Source of the DNA: Candidatus Paraburkholderia kirkii
Lineage (GTDB): Bacteria; Pseudomonadota; Gammaproteobacteria; Burkholderiales; Burkholderiaceae
Length of the DNA: 64,000 bases
Assembly (NCBI GenBank): GCA_001189345.1
Contig: LFKV01000023.1
Coordinates: 62,001-126,000, forward strand
Direction of reading: 5' to 3'
Shown here: piece after piece, positions 1 to 9,381 of the stretch
Layout: each line of letters starts with the position of its first letter
How positions within the stretch are numbered: position 1 is the stretch's first letter
Position numbers and translations under genes: made by a program
Notes under the pieces: model-generated
Told to the model about the DNA's origin: nothing
The model's input: the letters and a program-made list of their open reading frames with translations, nothing else
Database searches by the model: none

Positions 1-1951
1 CGCGCTGACGCCGTCGCTCGCGATCGGCGTATCGCTCGTCGTCTCGCTGACCGTCACGCCGATGATGTGCTCGCGCCTGCTGCAGGAGCCGCACGACAAG
101 CGCGAGGAAGGCCGCATCGCGCGCTGGCTCGAGCGCCAGTTCGAGCGCATGCAGGCCGGCTACGCGCGCACGCTCGGCTGGGCGCTCGCGCACCCGCGCA
201 TGATCATCCTGATCCTCATCGCGACCATCGGCCTCAACATCTATCTGTATGTGATCGTGCCGAAAGGCTTCTTCCCGCAGCAGGACACGGGGCGCATCGT
301 CGGCGGCATCCAGGCGGACCAGAGCACGTCTCGTTCCAGGCGATGAAGATCAAGTTCGCGGAGATGATGAAGATCGTCGAGGCGGACCCGGCCGTCGACA
401 GCGTCGCGGGCTTCACGGGCGGACGCTCGACCAACTCGGGTTTCATGTTCATTTCGCTCAAGCCCAAGAGCGAGCGCAAGGTATCCGCCGATCAGGTGAT
501 CAACCGGCTGCGCAAGCCGCTCGCGGACGTCGCCGGCGCGCGCACCTTCCTGCAGGCCGTGCAGGACATTCGCGTGGGCGGCCGGCAGTCGAACGCACAA
601 TACCAGTTCACGCTGCTCTCGGACACGACTTCCGACCTGTACAAATGGGGGGGCCGATTCTCACGGACGCGCTGCAGAAGCGCCCCGAGTTCGCCGACGT
701 GAACTCCGACCAGCAGCAGGGCGGGCTGGAGGCGATGGTCACGTTCGACCGCTCGACCGCCGCGCGCCTGGGCATCAAGCCCGCGCAGATCGACAACACG
801 CTCTTGACGCCTTCGGCCAGCGCCAGGTCTCGACCATCTACAACCCGCTGTCGCAGTATCACGTGGTAATGGAGCTCGCGCCGAAATACTGGCAGGACCC
901 GGAGATGCTCAAGCAGATCTACATCAGCACCTCCGGCGGCACGGCGAGCGGCTCGGCCTCGACGCAATCGACCACCACGTCCGGAGCGACGACGACCGCG
1001 TCCACTTCGGCGACCGGCTCGACCGGCGCGGGCTGCTCGTCGACGAGCAGCGCCGACACCTCGGCCGCCCTCGCGCTGGCCGCGGTGAAGAACTCCGCCA
1101 CCAACGCGATCGCGGCAACCGGCAAGAACGGCTCCTCGTCGGGCGCGGCGGTCTCGACGTCGAAGGAGACGATGGTGCCGCTCTCGGCCATCGCAAAGTT
1201 CGGGCCGGGCAACACGCCGCTGTCGGTGAACCACCAGAGCCAGTTCGTCGCCTCGACGATCTCGTTCAACCTACCACCGGGCAAGTCGCTCTCGGACGCG
1301 ACCGCCGCGATCTACGAGACGATGGCCGACATCGGCATGCCGCAGACCATCCACGGCAGCTTCCAGGGCACCGCGCAGGCCTTCCAGCAATCGCTCAACG
1401 ATCAGCCGGTGCTGATTCTCGCGGCGCTGGCAGCCGTCTATATCGTGCTCGGCATCCTGTACGAGAGCTACATCCATCCGATCACGATTCTCTCGACGCT
1501 GCCCTCCGCGGGCATCGGCGCGCTGCTAGCGCTGCTCCTGTTCCGCACGGAGTTCAGCATCATCGCGCTGATCGCGGTGATCCTGCTCATCGGCATCGTG
1601 AAGAAGAACGCGATCATGATGGTGGACTTCGCAATCGAGGCGACGCGCCACGGCGCGCAGACACCGCGGGATGCAATCCGCGAGGCGTGTCTGCTGCGTT
1701 TCCGCCCGATCATGATGACGACCACCGCCGCGCTGCTCGGCGCGCTGCCGCTCGCGTTCGGCACCGGCGAAGGCTCGGAGATGCGCGCGCCGCTCGGCAT
1801 CGCGCTCGTCGGCAGTCTGATCGTGAGTCAGATGCTCACACTCTATACGACACCCGTCGTGTATCTCTATATGGATCGCTTCCGCATCCGCGCGGAAGCA
1901 CGGCGCGCACGCCGTCAGGGCGGCGCGCGGCCCGCGAACGCCGCGGAGTAA
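1..1951 (+). pseudogene. RND efflux pump permease, MdtB/MdtC type (5' end outside window, frameshifted)
   Basis: This is the C-terminal portion of a resistance-nodulation-division inner-membrane drug/proton antiporter, the pump of a tripartite efflux system. Visible family marks are the seventh membrane helix followed by [11 protein letters not shown] near 260, and the late helix motif [12 protein letters not shown] near 1600. The reading frame changes three times. Two bases are extra near 331 (after ADQSTS). A run of seven G at 647 stands where five would keep frame. One base is missing near 808. The net change is +3, so the downstream part returns to the original frame. A Ser/Thr/Ala-rich stretch of about 75 residues (about 935-1170) interrupts the second periplasmic region before [11 protein letters not shown]. 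The gene is probably inactive. Confidence 0.85.
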
Positions 1952-2055
1952 CCGCACGCGAAAAAATGCCGCGGGCGCAAATGCGTCCCGCAGCACGACG
2001 CGCAAAAATCGCTTACTTTGTCTGATAGCGACTCACGGCGAAGGAGCGTCCCCGC

Positions 2056-2748
2056 ATGAAAACGCTGAAGGTTCTGCTGATCGGCGCGCACGGCCGCACG
2101 GGAGGCCTCGTCGCGCGACGCCTGCACGACGCAGCCATTCCCTTTCGCGCGATGCTGCGCAAATCGGTGCACCGGAGCGAGTTCGCGGCAATAGGCGCCG
2201 AAATCGTGCTCGGCGATCTCATCAACGACTTCTCCCACGCCTTCGACGACATCACGCATGTGATCTACGCGGCCGGATCGGCGGAAACGGAGGGCATGCA
2301 CGAGGAACGCGCGATCGACCGCGACACCGTCATGCGCACCGCCGATTACGCGAAGCGCCGGCGCGTGCAGCAGCTCGTCGTGGTGAGCGCGCTGTCGGCG
2401 TTCCATTCGGAGCGCAGCACGCTTGCGCTACGGCATTACTCGCGGATGAAGCGCCAGGCCGACGAATACGTCGCGCAGCGCGGCGTGCCGTACGCGATTC
2501 TCAGGCCCGGACCGCTCTCGGACGAGCCGGCGCGCGGCGCGATCGGGCTCGCGAGCGAGCGCACCGAGCACATGCCGGCGGTGTCGCGCGCCGATGTCGC
2601 GCATATCGCGGTGCGGTGCGTCACGCTCGGAATCAGCGATCAGATGATCGCGTTCGTCGGCGGCGACGAGCCGATCGACGCCATGCTCGACGCGCTGGCG
2701 CTCGAACAGACGCACGCTTGCCATCACGCCGCGCCGACCAGCCGGTAG
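2056..2748 (+). CDS. NAD(P)-binding SDR-like protein (NmrA/BVR-B type)
   Basis: This 230-residue protein has a Rossmann fold. The N-terminal dinucleotide motif is LLIGAHGRTGGLVARRL (residues 7-23), and an ILRPGPLSDEPARG segment near residue 155 is typical of atypical short-chain dehydrogenases of the NmrA/biliverdin-reductase-B type. Substrate unknown. The frame is open throughout. The stop lies 25 bases inside the 3' end of the convergent kdpE gene, so the last residues (AAPTSR) are antisense to the KdpE C-terminus. This suggests the original stop was lost and the gene now reads into its neighbour. A purine-rich AAGGAGCGTCC lies upstream of the ATG. Confidence 0.7.
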   Translation: MKTLKVLLIGAHGRTGGLVARRLHDAAIPFRAMLRKSVHRSEFAAIGAEIVLGDLINDFSHAFDDITHVIYAAGSAETEGMHEERAIDRDTVMRTADYAKRRRVQQLVVVSALSAFHSERSTLALRHYSRMKRQADEYVAQRGVPYAILRPGPLSDEPARGAIGLASERTEHMPAVSRADVAHIAVRCVTLGISDQMIAFVGGDEPIDAMLDALALEQTHACHHAAPTSR

Positions 2749-3422
2749 CCGACGCCCGTCTCCGTCACGATGTGCTCGGGCTGGGCGGGGTCGCGCTCGA
2801 GCTTCTGGCGCAGGTGCGCCATATAGATGCGCAGATAGTGGGGGCTCTCGACGTGCGAGGGCCCCCACACCTCCACCAGCAATTGCCGATGCGTGAGCAC
2901 GCGGCCCGCGTGGCGCACGAGCGTCGACAGAAACCGATATTCGATCGGCGTGAGATGCACGTTCTCGCCGTGCTTCGTGACGCGGCGCAGCGCGAGATCG
3001 ACGGCGACATCGCCGAAAGTCACGACGGGCGTCTCGCTCGCCGACGCCTGATTGCGCCGCCGCAGATGCGCGCGAATCCGCGCCATCAACTCGGAAACGC
3101 CGAAGGGCTTGGTGAGGTAATCGTCGGCGCCGGCATCGAGCGCGGCGACCTTCTCTTCTTCCTGCGTGCGCGCCGAGAGCACGATGACCGGCAGCTCGGT
3201 CCAGCCGCGCAGCTCGCGGATCACGTCGATGCCGTCCGTATCCGGCAGGCCGAGATCGACGATCACGAGATCGGGCTTGCGCGTCGCCGCCTCGACGAGA
3301 CCCTTCTGCCCCGTGTCCGCCTCGTGGACCGTCATGCCCTGCGCTTCGAGCGACACGCGCACGAAGCGGCGTATCTACTTTTCGTCCTCGATCAGGACGA
3401 CGGTAAAGGACGGCTCGCTCAT
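2724..3422 (-). pseudogene. kdpE: KdpE response regulator with in-frame amber stop at codon 16
   Basis: This is an OmpR-family response regulator for the kdpFABC potassium-uptake operon. The receiver domain has VIVDLGLPDTDG (phospho-acceptor Asp) and ends in DDYLTKPFG. A winged-helix DNA-binding domain follows and ends GVGYRLVGAA. The natural ATG is at 3422 (MSEPSFTVVLIEDEK). The next codon, 3377-3375, is TAG where relatives have Gln (CAG), and the frame then continues perfectly with IRRFVRVSLEAQGM. A GTG at 3362 could restart translation, but the product would lack the first beta strand and the acidic pocket residues. No kdpD or kdpABC is adjacent: 46 bases upstream lies the end of the quinone oxidoreductase gene. 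Confidence 0.85.
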
Positions 3423-3468
3423 GTTTATATTGGGTCGTTACGGTGACGAACCGCCCTGCGGCCTCGCG

Positions 3469-4438
3469 TCAAGGCAGAAGAATCGTCGAACCGGTCGTCT
3501 TGCGCGCTTCGAGGTCTTCCTGCGCGCGCCGCGTCGGAGAGCGGATAGCGCTGGCGGATGTTCGTCTTCACCTTGCCCGACGACACGACTTCGAACAGGT
3601 CCGCCGCCATCGCATCGAGATCGCTGCGTTTGGCAATATAGCTGAAGAGCGTCGGCCGCGTGAAGTAGAGCAAGCCGCGTCCGGCGAGATCCGACAAATC
3701 GATCGGCGGCAGCGGCCCCGACGAATTGCCGAAGCTCACGAAGAACCCGAGCGGCGCGAGACAATCGAGCGAGCCGATATACGTGTCCTTGCCGATCGAG
3801 TCGTAGACGATGGGCACGCCCGCGCCGTTGGTGATCTCGCGTACGCGCTGCGTGAAATTCTCGCGCGTGTAGACGATCGGATAGTCGCAGCCGTACGCCT
3901 TCGCGAGCTCGGCTTTCTCGTCCGAGCCGACCGTGCCGATGACGGTCGCACCGAGCGCCTTTGCCCACTGGCACGCGATCATGCCGACTCCGCCCGCCGC
4001 CTGGATCAGCACGGTGTCGCCCGCTTTCACCCGATAGGTCCGGCGCAGCAGATACTGCGCGGTCAGCCCTTTCAGCATGATCGACGCGGCGTCCTCATAG
4101 CTGATCGAATCCGGCAGCTTGACGACGTAATCCGCCGACATCACGCGCTCCTCGGCATACGCCCCCGGCGGACGCGACGCATACGCCACGCGATCGCCCA
4201 GCTTGAACTGCGTGACGCCCTCGCCCACGGCCGTCACCTCGCCGGCGGCTTCCATGCCGAGGCCGCCGAGCAGCGGCATCGGGTAGAGGCCGGTGCGGAA
4301 ATACACGTCGATGAAATTCAGCCCCACCGCGTACTGCTTCAAGCGGATCTCGCCCTTGCCCGGCGCGCCCACGTCCACGTCGACCCACTTCATGACCTCA
4401 GGACCGCAGGTTTTGTCGAATCGGATTGCCTTGCTCAT
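3469..4438 (-). pseudogene. NADPH:quinone oxidoreductase, zinc-independent MDR family, 3' frameshift
   Basis: This is a quinone reductase of the medium-chain dehydrogenase superfamily (about 323 residues). The N-terminus is MSKAIRFDKTCGPEVMKW, the NADPH-binding site is IQAAGGVGMIACQWAKALGA, and there are no zinc-ligand clusters. The frame is intact to about residue 303 (LSDAARA). Near 3525 two bases appear lost from a GC-dinucleotide run. The proper C-terminus EDLEARKTTGSTILLP with TGA at 3471-3469 continues in another frame. Only about 20 C-terminal residues are affected, so partial activity is possible. It lies in a minus-strand run with the SDR gene and mgsA. Confidence 0.85.
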
Positions 4439-4482
4439 CGCTCGTTCATCTCCTTGGGTTTTGCCCGCGCGCTTCGGGCGCT

Positions 4483-4871
4483 TCAGGCATCGCGCTGAAA
4501 GCGCAGACGCAGGTCGTCGAGAATCATGCGCGCCGTCGCAATGTTGGTTGTGCACGGGACGTTGTGCACGTCGCACGCGCGCACGAGCGCGTTGATGTCC
4601 GGCTCGTGCGGCTGCGGCGTCATCGGGTCGCGCAGGAAGATCACCACGTCCACCCGCCCTTCGGCCAGCTCCGCGCCGATCTGCAGGTCTCCGCCGTACG
4701 GCCCGGAAAGCTTGCGCTCGACTTCCAGCCGTGCGCCGCCGCGATGCGTCCGCCGGTCGTACCCGTCGCAACGAGACTGCATTGCGCGAGCGTGTCGACG
4801 AACTCGCCGGACAGCGAGACGATGTCGTCCTTTTTCATGTCGTGCGCGATCAGCGCGACGCGTGTGGTCAT
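4483..4871 (-). pseudogene. mgsA: Methylglyoxal synthase, one-base deletion
   Basis: MgsA converts dihydroxyacetone phosphate to methylglyoxal, an overflow bypass of lower glycolysis. The N-terminal half reads [20 protein letters not shown] and contains the GTTGG phosphate-binding loop. The C-terminal half, [35 protein letters not shown] and [11 protein letters not shown], is in another frame. The break is near 4733, where CACGGCTGGAAG lacks one base compared with the codons for HGLEVERK. The repaired length is 129 residues, as expected. A GAGGGAGA Shine-Dalgarno lies in front of the ATG. The gene sits 28 bases downstream of the SDR gene and 44 bases upstream of the oxidoreductase start. Confidence 0.88.
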
Positions 4872-4899
4872 GATGTCTCCCTCTCGTCATTATTCCGGG

Positions 4900-5679
4900 T
4901 CAGTACGTGCCGGGGTAGGCGCCGCCGTCGATCAGCAGATTCTGCCCGGTGATGTAGCCCGCGTGCACGCTGCACAGGAACGCGCACGCCTTCCCGAACT
5001 CCTCGGACGTGCCAAAGCGGCCCGCCGGCAGGCTCTGCGCGCGGCGCCTGCGCACTTCGTCGATCGGGAGGCTCTGCGCCTCCGCCTGCGCCTCCAGCAT
5101 CACGGCGATGCGGTCCGTGTCGAAGCTGCCTGGCAGCAGGTTGTTGATCGTGACGCCGGTCGCCGCCACCTTGCGCGCGACGCCCGCGACGAAGCCGGTC
5201 AGCCCCGAGCGCGCGCCGTTGGACAGGCCGAGCACGTCGATCGGCGCCTTCACCGACGAACTCGTGATGTTCACGATGCGCCCGAAGCCGCGCTCGATCA
5301 TGCCGTCGATGGTCGCTTTCATGAGCTCGATCGGCGTGAGCATGTTCGCCTCCAGCGCCTTGATCCACATCTCGTGCGTGAAGCTGCGGAAGTCTCCCGG
5401 CGGCGGGCCGCCCGCGTTGTTGACGAGAATGTCCGGCGCGGGACACGCGGCGAGCACGGCGGCGTGGCCTTCGGGTGTTGTGATGTCGCACGCGACCGCC
5501 TGCACGTTCACGCCGTATTGCGAGGGGATGCTCGCAGCCGTCGCCTCCAGCGTTTCCGCCGTGCGCGCGGCGATCACCAGGTTGACGCCCTCGGCGGCGA
5601 GCGCCTCCGCACAGCCGCGTCCGAGCCCCTTGCTCGCCGCGCACACGAGTGCGGTACGCCCCGCGATTCCCATATCCAT
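4900..5679 (-). CDS. SDR oxidoreductase of the BKR-like subgroup with atypical active site
   Basis: This classical-size short-chain dehydrogenase (259 residues) is usually annotated as 3-oxoacyl-ACP reductase-like. The cofactor loop is CAASKGLGRG instead of TGxxxGxG. ILVNNAGGPP and NITSSS (catalytic Ser region) are present, but the YxxxK pair is absent: the equivalent segment reads LGLSNGARSGLTG. This fits a known SDR subgroup that lacks a perfect catalytic tetrad. I chose the ATG at 5679 because GGAGGA lies six bases before it. An upstream in-frame ATG at 5703 lacks such support. The frame is intact. It is the first gene of the run with mgsA and the quinone oxidoreductase. Confidence 0.8.
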   Translation of the reverse strand: MDMGIAGRTALVCAASKGLGRGCAEALAAEGVNLVIAARTAETLEATAASIPSQYGVNVQAVACDITTPEGHAAVLAACPAPDILVNNAGGPPPGDFRSFTHEMWIKALEANMLTPIELMKATIDGMIERGFGRIVNITSSSVKAPIDVLGLSNGARSGLTGFVAGVARKVAATGVTINNLLPGSFDTDRIAVMLEAQAEAQSLPIDEVRRRRAQSLPAGRFGTSEEFGKACAFLCSVHAGYITGQNLLIDGGAYPGTY

Positions 5680-5949
5680 CGTCCATCCTCCGTGATCGTT
5701 CATGAAGTTCGTCCGGCGCGCATGACGGCGCGCGCGTTCCCCTGCTTATCGCGCAATTCTAGAAGAATCGGGGCGGCAACGCCGGCGACCGCTCGCGGCG
5801 TGCTTCATGCGAATCTTCTTAGGTGCGGGCGGGCTTTTCGGTAAACTGTCGCCACTGTCCGCTCCGGCGTCGCCGTCGTTCCACCGCCGTTTCCGGAGCG
5901 CGAAAGGCAGCCCACCACACGAGCAGGACGCGCTTCGCGCGCGAGACCC

Positions 5950-6609
5950 ATGAAACAAGACAGCCGCTTTCCCAATCTCTTTATCCTCGATCACCCGCTG
6001 ATCCAGCACAAGCTCACCCACATGCGCGACAAGGACACCTCCACGCGCACGTTCCGCGAGCTGCTGCGGGAAATCACGCTGCTGATGGGCTACGAAATCA
6101 CGCACAATCTGCCGCTCACGACCAAGCGCGTGGAAACCCCGCTCCTCGAGATCGACGCGCCCGTCATCGCCGGCAAGAAGCTCGCGATCGTGCCCGTGCT
6201 GCGCGCGGGCATCGGCATGTCGGACGGCCTGCTCGATCTGATTCCGTCGGCGCGCGTCGGGCACATCGGCGTGTATCGGGCGGAGGATCATCGCCCGGTC
6301 GAGTATCTCGTGCGCCTGCCGCCCGATCTGGAAGAACGCGTCTTCATCTTCATCCTGTGCGATCCGATGGTGGCGACGGGCTACTCGGCGATGCACGCCG
6401 TCGACGTGATGAAGCGCCGCAAGGTGCAGGGCGAGAACATCGTCTTCGTCGCGCTGGTCGCCGCGCCGGAAGGCGTGAAGGTGTTCCAGGACGCGCATCC
6501 GGACGTGAAGCTGTACGTCGCATCGCTCGATTCGCACCTGAACGACCATGTGTATATCGTCCCGGGTCTCGGCGACGCGAGCGACCGTCTGTTCGGCACG
6601 AAGAACTGA
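5950..6609 (+). CDS. upp: Uracil phosphoribosyltransferase
   Basis: Upp salvages uracil with PRPP to form UMP. The protein is 219 residues, somewhat longer at the N-terminus than the common 208-residue form. The PRPP-binding loop is [18 protein letters not shown] (residues 137-154), with Tyr where many species have Gly. The family C-terminal segment [17 protein letters not shown] is complete. No lesion is present. A strong GC hairpin ending in TTT follows 22 bases after the stop, so it is probably a single-gene transcript. Confidence 0.95.
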   Translation: MKQDSRFPNLFILDHPLIQHKLTHMRDKDTSTRTFRELLREITLLMGYEITHNLPLTTKRVETPLLEIDAPVIAGKKLAIVPVLRAGIGMSDGLLDLIPSARVGHIGVYRAEDHRPVEYLVRLPPDLEERVFIFILCDPMVATGYSAMHAVDVMKRRKVQGENIVFVALVAAPEGVKVFQDAHPDVKLYVASLDSHLNDHVYIVPGLGDASDRLFGTKN

Positions 6610-6965
6610 GCGCCGCCCGGCTCGCTTGCCACCGCCGCGCCGTTCGCGCGGCGGTTTGCGTTTCTCTGGCCACCATCGCGCGATTTCCCCGCGAATCGAC
6701 GGAATTCTGCCCGGTTTGCGCGACTTTTCCGGTTCGGATCCACCGCGGCCGTACTGAGGGCGCGTGCCGCCATGCTAAAATTTCGGTCTGTTCCTATACG
6801 GGTTACGCTGGATCAGACCGATCCGCGGGCGAACCCAGCAGCCGCTTAAAAGCAAGAACAGACGCCGCGCGCGAGCCTGCGCACGATGGCGGGCCGGACA
6901 GACACATTCAGCACGACAAGCACACTAGGCGCACGGCACGAGCCCGCGCGCGATGGAGAAAGGTA
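6610..6965. other. Intergenic region upp-yebC
   Basis: This 356-base stretch holds the upp terminator hairpin near its start and an AT-richer patch (CTAAAATTTCGGTCTGTTCC, about 6773-6792) that may carry a yebC promoter. I see no further gene. Confidence 0.5.
6631..6655 (+). terminator. Rho-independent-type terminator after upp
   Basis: ACCGCCGCGC and GCGCGGCGGT form a perfect ten-base-pair stem around a CGTTC loop, followed by a short TTT run. Confidence 0.65.
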
Positions 6966-7706
6966 ATGGCGGGTCATTCGAAATGGGCCAACATCAAGCA
7001 TAAGAAAGCAGCGGCCGACGCGAAGAAAGGCAAGGTCTGGACGCGCCTCATCAAGGAAATCCAGGTCGCGGCGCGCATGGGCGGCGGCGAAGTCGACTCG
7101 AACCCGCGCCTGCGCCTGGCCGTAGACAAGGCCTACAACGCTAACATGCCGAAGGACAAAACATCAACCGCGCGATCCAGCGCGCCGTCGGCGGCGTCGA
7201 CGGCGCGAACTACGAGGAAATCCGCTATGAAGGCTACGGCATCGGCGGCGCGGCGATCATCGTCGACACCATGACGGACAATCGCACCCGCACCGTCGCG
7301 GAAGTACGCCACGCATTCTCGAAGTTCGGCGGCAACATGGGCACGGACGGCTCGGTGTCGTTCATGTTCGATCACGTCGGCCAGTTCCTGTTCGCGCCGG
7401 GCACGCCGGAAGACAAGCTGATGGACGCGACGCTCGAAGCCGGCGCCGACGACGTCGTGACGAACGAGGACGGCAGCATCGAGGTGATCTGCCCGCCTAA
7501 CGACTTTCAAAATACTTTCAAAAGGTGAAGGACGCGCTCGAAGCCGCGGCTTCAAGACGGAACTCGCCGAAGTGACGATGAAACCGCAGACGGAAGTCGA
7601 GTTCAGCGGCGACGACCCGGTGAAGATGCAAAAACTGCTCGACGCGCTCGAAAATCTCGACGACGTGCAAGAGGTCTATACGAACGCCGCGATCAGCGAA
7701 GACTGA
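6966..7706 (+). pseudogene. yebC: YebC/TACO1-family protein with three indels (net +12)
   Basis: YebC proteins help ribosomes through difficult peptide motifs or act as transcriptional regulators. The N-terminus [19 protein letters not shown] and the end [11 protein letters not shown] are typical. The frame breaks three times. First, two extra A at about 7157-7161 turn KDNINRA into another frame. Second, an 11-base imperfect tandem duplication lies at 7502-7523 (gactttcaaaa / tactttcaaaa). Third, one base is lost near 7548, inside EAAGFKTE. Removing all three restores a 242-residue protein. Because the sum is +12 the overall length is still a multiple of three. Confidence 0.88.
7502..7523 (+). 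repeat. 11-base tandem duplication inside yebC
   Basis: Two adjacent 11-mers differ only at the first base (gactttcaaaa, tactttcaaaa). Deleting one copy restores the conserved reading [13 protein letters not shown]. Confidence 0.85.
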
Positions 7707-7879
7707 GCTTCGGGTCGCCGTGGGGCGAGCTCGCGGCTTCGAGCGCCGCCCCGCCCTCGCCTGGAACGTCTTTCGCTCCGGTCCGGATGCCGGAGCAGTG
7801 CCGCTGAATCGACGCGGCGCCGCATCACCCGAGGAAGGCGCATGACGCAGCCGATGTCAGCGCGAGCCGCCTTCGACGT

Positions 7880-7895
7880 CATGACCGCGGTCATG
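7880..7895. promoter_or_regulatory. 16-base perfect palindrome upstream of purD
   Basis: CATGACCGCGGTCATG is a perfect dyad 71 bases before the purD ATG. It could be an operator, but no regulator can be assigned from sequence. Confidence 0.3.
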
Positions 7896-7965
7896 CGTGC
7901 GCCTCGGGCCTGATGTGCCCACCGTTTTTCTCAAGCCGCTTTTAGTTAGGATTTCGGGGATTCAA

Positions 7966-9252
7966 ATGAAGTTACTCGTCGTCGGTTCCGGCGGTCGCGA
8001 ACATGCGCTCGCATGGAAGCTCGCGCAGTCGCCGCGCGTGCAGATCGTCTATGTGGCGCCGGGCAACGGCGGCAATGCGCAGGACGAGCGCCTGCGCAAC
8101 GTCGACATCACGGATCCGGCGGAACTCGCCGACTTCGTCGAGAAAGAGCACGTCGCGTTCACGCTCGTCGGCCCGGAGCAGCCGCTCGCGGCGGGCATCG
8201 TCAACCTGTTCCGCTCGCGCGGCCTGAAGATCTTCGGGCCGAGCCGGGAAGCAGCGCAGCTCGAGAGCTCGAAGGACTTCGCCAAGGCGTTCATGAAGCG
8301 CCACAACATCCCGACCGCCGAATACGAAACCTTCTCCGACATCGCCGCCGCGCACGCCTACATCGACGCGAAAGGCGCGCCGATCGTCATCAAGGCAGAC
8401 GGGCTCGCCGCCGGCAAGGGCGTGGTCGTCGCGATGACGGCCGAGGAAGCGCACGCCGCTGTCGATTCCATGCTCGCCGACAACAAGCTCGTCGATGCGG
8501 GCGCGCGCGTCGTGATCGAGCAATTCCTGGCGGGCGAGGAAGCCAGCTTCATCGTGATGGTCGACGGCAAGCACGTGCTGGCGCTCGCCTCCAGCCAGGA
8601 CCACAAGCGCCTGCTCGACGGCGACCGCGGCCCGAACACCGGCGGCATGGGCGCATACTCGCCCGCGCCGATCGTCACGCCGCAACTGCACGCGCGCGTG
8701 ATGCGCGAGATTATCCAGCCGACCGTGCGCGGCATGGAGAGCGAAGGCATCCGCTATACCGGCTTCCTGTATGCGGGCCTGATGATCGACGCGAACGGCA
8801 ATCCGAAGACGCTCGAATTTAACTGCCGCATGGGCGACCCGGAGACGCAGCCGATCATGGCGCGCCTGAAGGGCGACTTCTCGAAGGTCGTGGAAATGGC
8901 GATCGACGGCAAGCTCGACAGCGTCGAACTCGACTGGGACCGCCGCACGGCGCTCGGCGTCGTGCTTGCGGCGCACAATTATCCGGACACGCCGCGCCGC
9001 GGCGACCGCATCAACGGCATTCCGGCGGAAACCGAGCAAGCGGTGACGTTCCACGCCGGCACAGCGCTCACCGACGGCAAGCTCACGACCTCCGGCGGGC
9101 GCGTGCTGTGCGTGGTCGGACTGGCGGATTCTGTGCGCGGCGCGCAATCCGTGGTCTACGATACAGTGAATAAGATCTCGTTCGACGGCATGCAGTACCG
9201 CCGGGACATCGGCTATCGCGCGTTGAACCGCAAGCACGACAAACAGGGCTGA
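7966..9252 (+). CDS. purD: Phosphoribosylamine-glycine ligase
   Basis: PurD is the second enzyme of de novo purine synthesis (GAR synthetase, ATP-grasp fold). The N-terminal motif is VVGSGGREHALAWKLAQS, the ATP-grasp core includes IKADGLAAGKGVVVA, and the metal-binding signature is NCRMGDPETQPIMARL. The 428-residue length is normal and the frame is intact. The ATG at 7966 is the first of the family alignment (MKLLVVGSGG). It begins the conserved Burkholderia order purD-hemF-nadD-rsfS-rlmH-maf-rng, although a terminator-like hairpin separates it from hemF. Confidence 0.97.
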   Translation: MKLLVVGSGGREHALAWKLAQSPRVQIVYVAPGNGGNAQDERLRNVDITDPAELADFVEKEHVAFTLVGPEQPLAAGIVNLFRSRGLKIFGPSREAAQLESSKDFAKAFMKRHNIPTAEYETFSDIAAAHAYIDAKGAPIVIKADGLAAGKGVVVAMTAEEAHAAVDSMLADNKLVDAGARVVIEQFLAGEEASFIVMVDGKHVLALASSQDHKRLLDGDRGPNTGGMGAYSPAPIVTPQLHARVMREIIQPTVRGMESEGIRYTGFLYAGLMIDANGNPKTLEFNCRMGDPETQPIMARLKGDFSKVVEMAIDGKLDSVELDWDRRTALGVVLAAHNYPDTPRRGDRINGIPAETEQAVTFHAGTALTDGKLTTSGGRVLCVVGLADSVRGAQSVVYDTVNKISFDGMQYRRDIGYRALNRKHDKQG

Positions 9253-9291
9253 AACACGGATCGAGCGCGACCGAAGTCGCATGAGCATGCG

Positions 9292-9325
9292 CGCTGCCGG
9301 ACCTCGTGTCCGGCAGCGTGCTTTT
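9292..9325 (+). terminator. Terminator hairpin between purD and hemF
   Basis: CGCTGCCGGAC and GTCCGGCAGCG form an 11-base-pair stem with a CTCGT loop, followed by TGCTTTT. Confidence 0.7.
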
Positions 9326-9381
9326 GAGAGTTTTGAGACGAAGGGTTTACCCCGCCCATTCCTGGCCGCCGATACGGCGTA

